Assembly (NCBI GenBank): GCA_937871415.1
Contig: CALMQD010000227.1
Location: 1 to 13,793 of the forward strand
Origin: an uncultured Phycisphaerales bacterium
GTDB taxonomy: Bacteria > Planctomycetota > Phycisphaerae > Phycisphaerales > UBA1924
Direction of reading: 5' to 3'
Length of the DNA stretch: 13,793 nucleotides
This document shows positions 12,690-13,793 of the stretch, piece after piece (positions within the stretch are counted from its first letter, which is position 1; each line of letters opens with the position of its first letter). The notes beneath the pieces were generated by a model, which saw only the letters and a list, made by a program, of their open reading frames with translations, was not told the DNA's origin and did not search any database. The position numbers and the translations under genes were made by a program.

Positions 12690-13793
12690 ATGGCGACCTC
12701 GCCCCCCCTTCCCCCTGCCTCCCCCAATCCTCCCGTTCCCCCCGTCCCCCCCGTTCCTCCGGCGCTGCCGGCGCACACGCCCGGCGCGCTCCAGCGCAGG
12801 ACGCTCTCGCGCGTCGTCACCCTCGAAGGCGTCACGCTCTTTACCGGCGTTCGGGCGATCCTCGACATCGCCCCGGTTCCCCAGCACCTGCTCACGCGAC
12901 AGCCGCGCTCGGAAGAGCCGATCGCGGGCCTGAGCGGTGCGAACAAGTCGGTGCGCGGCGGGATCTTCTTCGAAGCACGACCCAACGACCGCTCGCCCTC
13001 GTGCCCCGCGTTCTTCGCCGACATCCGGCACATCGCCACCGAAGCCCGGCGCACGGTGCTTTCGTCGGTCGGCGTGCCCCTGAGCCCGCCCCTGGCGGGC
13101 TCGGCGGCGGGAACGCCCCCGGCGCGCCCGTCGGCGCAGGCGTTCGTCACGCCGCCCGCCGGCACGCAGAGCGCAACGCCGGCGAGCGTGCAGACCGTTG
13201 AGCACGTGCTCTCGGCGCTCATGGGACTGGGCGTGACCGATGCGCTGATCACGCTCACGGGCCCCGAAGTGCCGGTGCTCGACGGCTCGTCGATCGATTT
13301 CGTTCGAGCGATCGACCGGGCCGGGCTGGTGACGCTCTCGCCCCCGGCGCCGGCGTCGCCGACGTCCACACCCGCCGACCTCTCGGGTGGTTCGACGGAC
13401 CGCACGAGCCCCATCATCATCCGCGAACGGCTGGAAATCGCCGACGACAAGGACCCGTCGGTGCGGATCGTCGCCGAGCCCCTGAGCGCCGACGAACAGG
13501 CCCGCGGCGTGGGCCTCGTGCTGCGCTACGAACTCGATTATCGCCTTGAGACCACCGGCCTGAACATGCGCCAGGCCTTCGAATGGGCGGTGCCGAGCGA
13601 CCCGGCGAAGGCCGCCGCGGAGTACCGCGAACTCGTCGCCCCGGCGCGGACCTTCTGCACGCTGGCCGAGGCGCAGGCGATGCGCGCGAAGGGGATGTTC
13701 ACGCACCTCACGGCTCGCGAGATGCTCGTGCTGCGCCAGGACACGATGGCCTCGGGGGAGGGGGGGGGCGGCGTGGAGGCGAGCGACAACGAC
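12690..13793 (+). CDS. lpxC: UDP-3-O-acyl-N-acetylglucosamine deacetylase, 3' cut by window
   Basis: LpxC removes the acetyl group from UDP-3-O-acyl-GlcNAc, the committed step of lipid A synthesis, in the cytoplasm using zinc. The 368 codons seen include TLEGVTLFTGVRAILDIAP (the usual GVGLHSG region, here altered), VQTVEHVLSALMGLGV with the zinc histidine at about 172, GPEVPVLDGSSIDFVRAI, and APARTFCTLAEAQAMRAKGM. The later HKxxD zinc motif lies beyond the window edge. Odd features are a Pro-rich N-terminal extension with three VPP repeats (residues 16-24), a 40-45-residue Ala/Pro insert between RRTVL and TVEH, a second Pro/Ser/Thr-rich insert near residues 214-235, and a Gly-rich segment at the window end. 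ATG 12690 is the only start upstream of the conserved core. Confidence 0.9.
   Translation, partial: MATSPPLPPASPNPPVPPVPPVPPALPAHTPGALQRRTLSRVVTLEGVTLFTGVRAILDIAPVPQHLLTRQPRSEEPIAGLSGANKSVRGGIFFEARPNDRSPSCPAFFADIRHIATEARRTVLSSVGVPLSPPLAGSAAGTPPARPSAQAFVTPPAGTQSATPASVQTVEHVLSALMGLGVTDALITLTGPEVPVLDGSSIDFVRAIDRAGLVTLSPPAPASPTSTPADLSGGSTDRTSPIIIRERLEIADDKDPSVRIVAEPLSADEQARGVGLVLRYELDYRLETTGLNMRQAFEWAVPSDPAKAAAEYRELVAPARTFCTLAEAQAMRAKGMFTHLTAREMLVLRQDTMASGEGGGGVEASDND
12735..12761 (+). repeat. Three 9-bp tandem repeats encoding VPP in lpxC
   Basis: GTTCCCCCC, GTCCCCCCC and GTTCCTCCG follow each other in frame and encode Val-Pro-Pro three times. Runs of five to seven C surround them (12702-12708, 12711-12715, 12721-12725, 12738-12743, 12746-12752). 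Confidence 0.8.

Noticed and set aside
12678-13706. Minus-strand frames opposite lpxC (up to 342 codons)
   Set aside because: Gly/Arg-rich antisense shadows of lpxC; the plus strand has TVEH and LDGS motifs.

Overview
The window is 13.8 kb of very GC-rich, gene-dense bacterial chromosome. It most resembles a planctomycete, probably of the Phycisphaerae type. This placement is an inference from gene style: a membrane protein with the CGYSLTG...CPEC zinc ribbon common in planctomycetes, a lone prepilin-like protein with the RRRGFSLIE start, an lpxC gene (so a lipid A-making, Gram-negative-type envelope), Ala/Pro-rich tails and linkers, and several genes lacking Shine-Dalgarno sites. I see no phage, transposon, CRISPR array, tRNA or rRNA.

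Layout. 1-111: last 36 codons of a LuxR/NarL-type regulator. 112-259: an orphan 3' end of mnmE with no start codon, in another frame. 303-1667: glyA (serine hydroxymethyltransferase). 1683-2267 (-): DUF2231-like membrane protein. 2438-4182: purE-purK, overlapping by 4 nt (steps of purine synthesis). 4193-5943 (-): a degenerate YrdC/Sua5 domain fused to a low-molecular-weight protein tyrosine phosphatase, overlapping rpiB by 4 nt. 6293-7315: prepilin-type protein, then a strong intrinsic terminator. 7494-8666: secreted zinc phospholipase C/S1-P1 nuclease-like protein. 8673-9209 (-): putative lipoprotein. 9242-10267: dehydrogenase of the diaminopentanoate dehydrogenase/DapB-like family. 10289-12500 (-): pepA followed by a zinc-ribbon membrane protein. 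12690-end: lpxC, cut by the window edge.

Functional links. Most genes are housekeeping or envelope genes. glyA (one-carbon units) and purEK (purines) are metabolically related. The YrdC-phosphatase fusion plus rpiB, with glyA nearby, recalls the ywlC-ywlE-ywlF...glyA cluster of Bacillus, partly fused and rearranged. Gene pairs alternate in direction: all four convergent junctions are only 6-21 bp wide and carry no hairpin terminator.

The most noteworthy points are the mnmE remnant beside glyA, the YrdC domain that has lost its signature residues, and a recurring TANNNT element 5-9 nt before the start codons of glyA, purE, the dehydrogenase gene and lpxC, which suggests leaderless mRNAs. I found no clearly new multi-gene defence or biosynthetic system.
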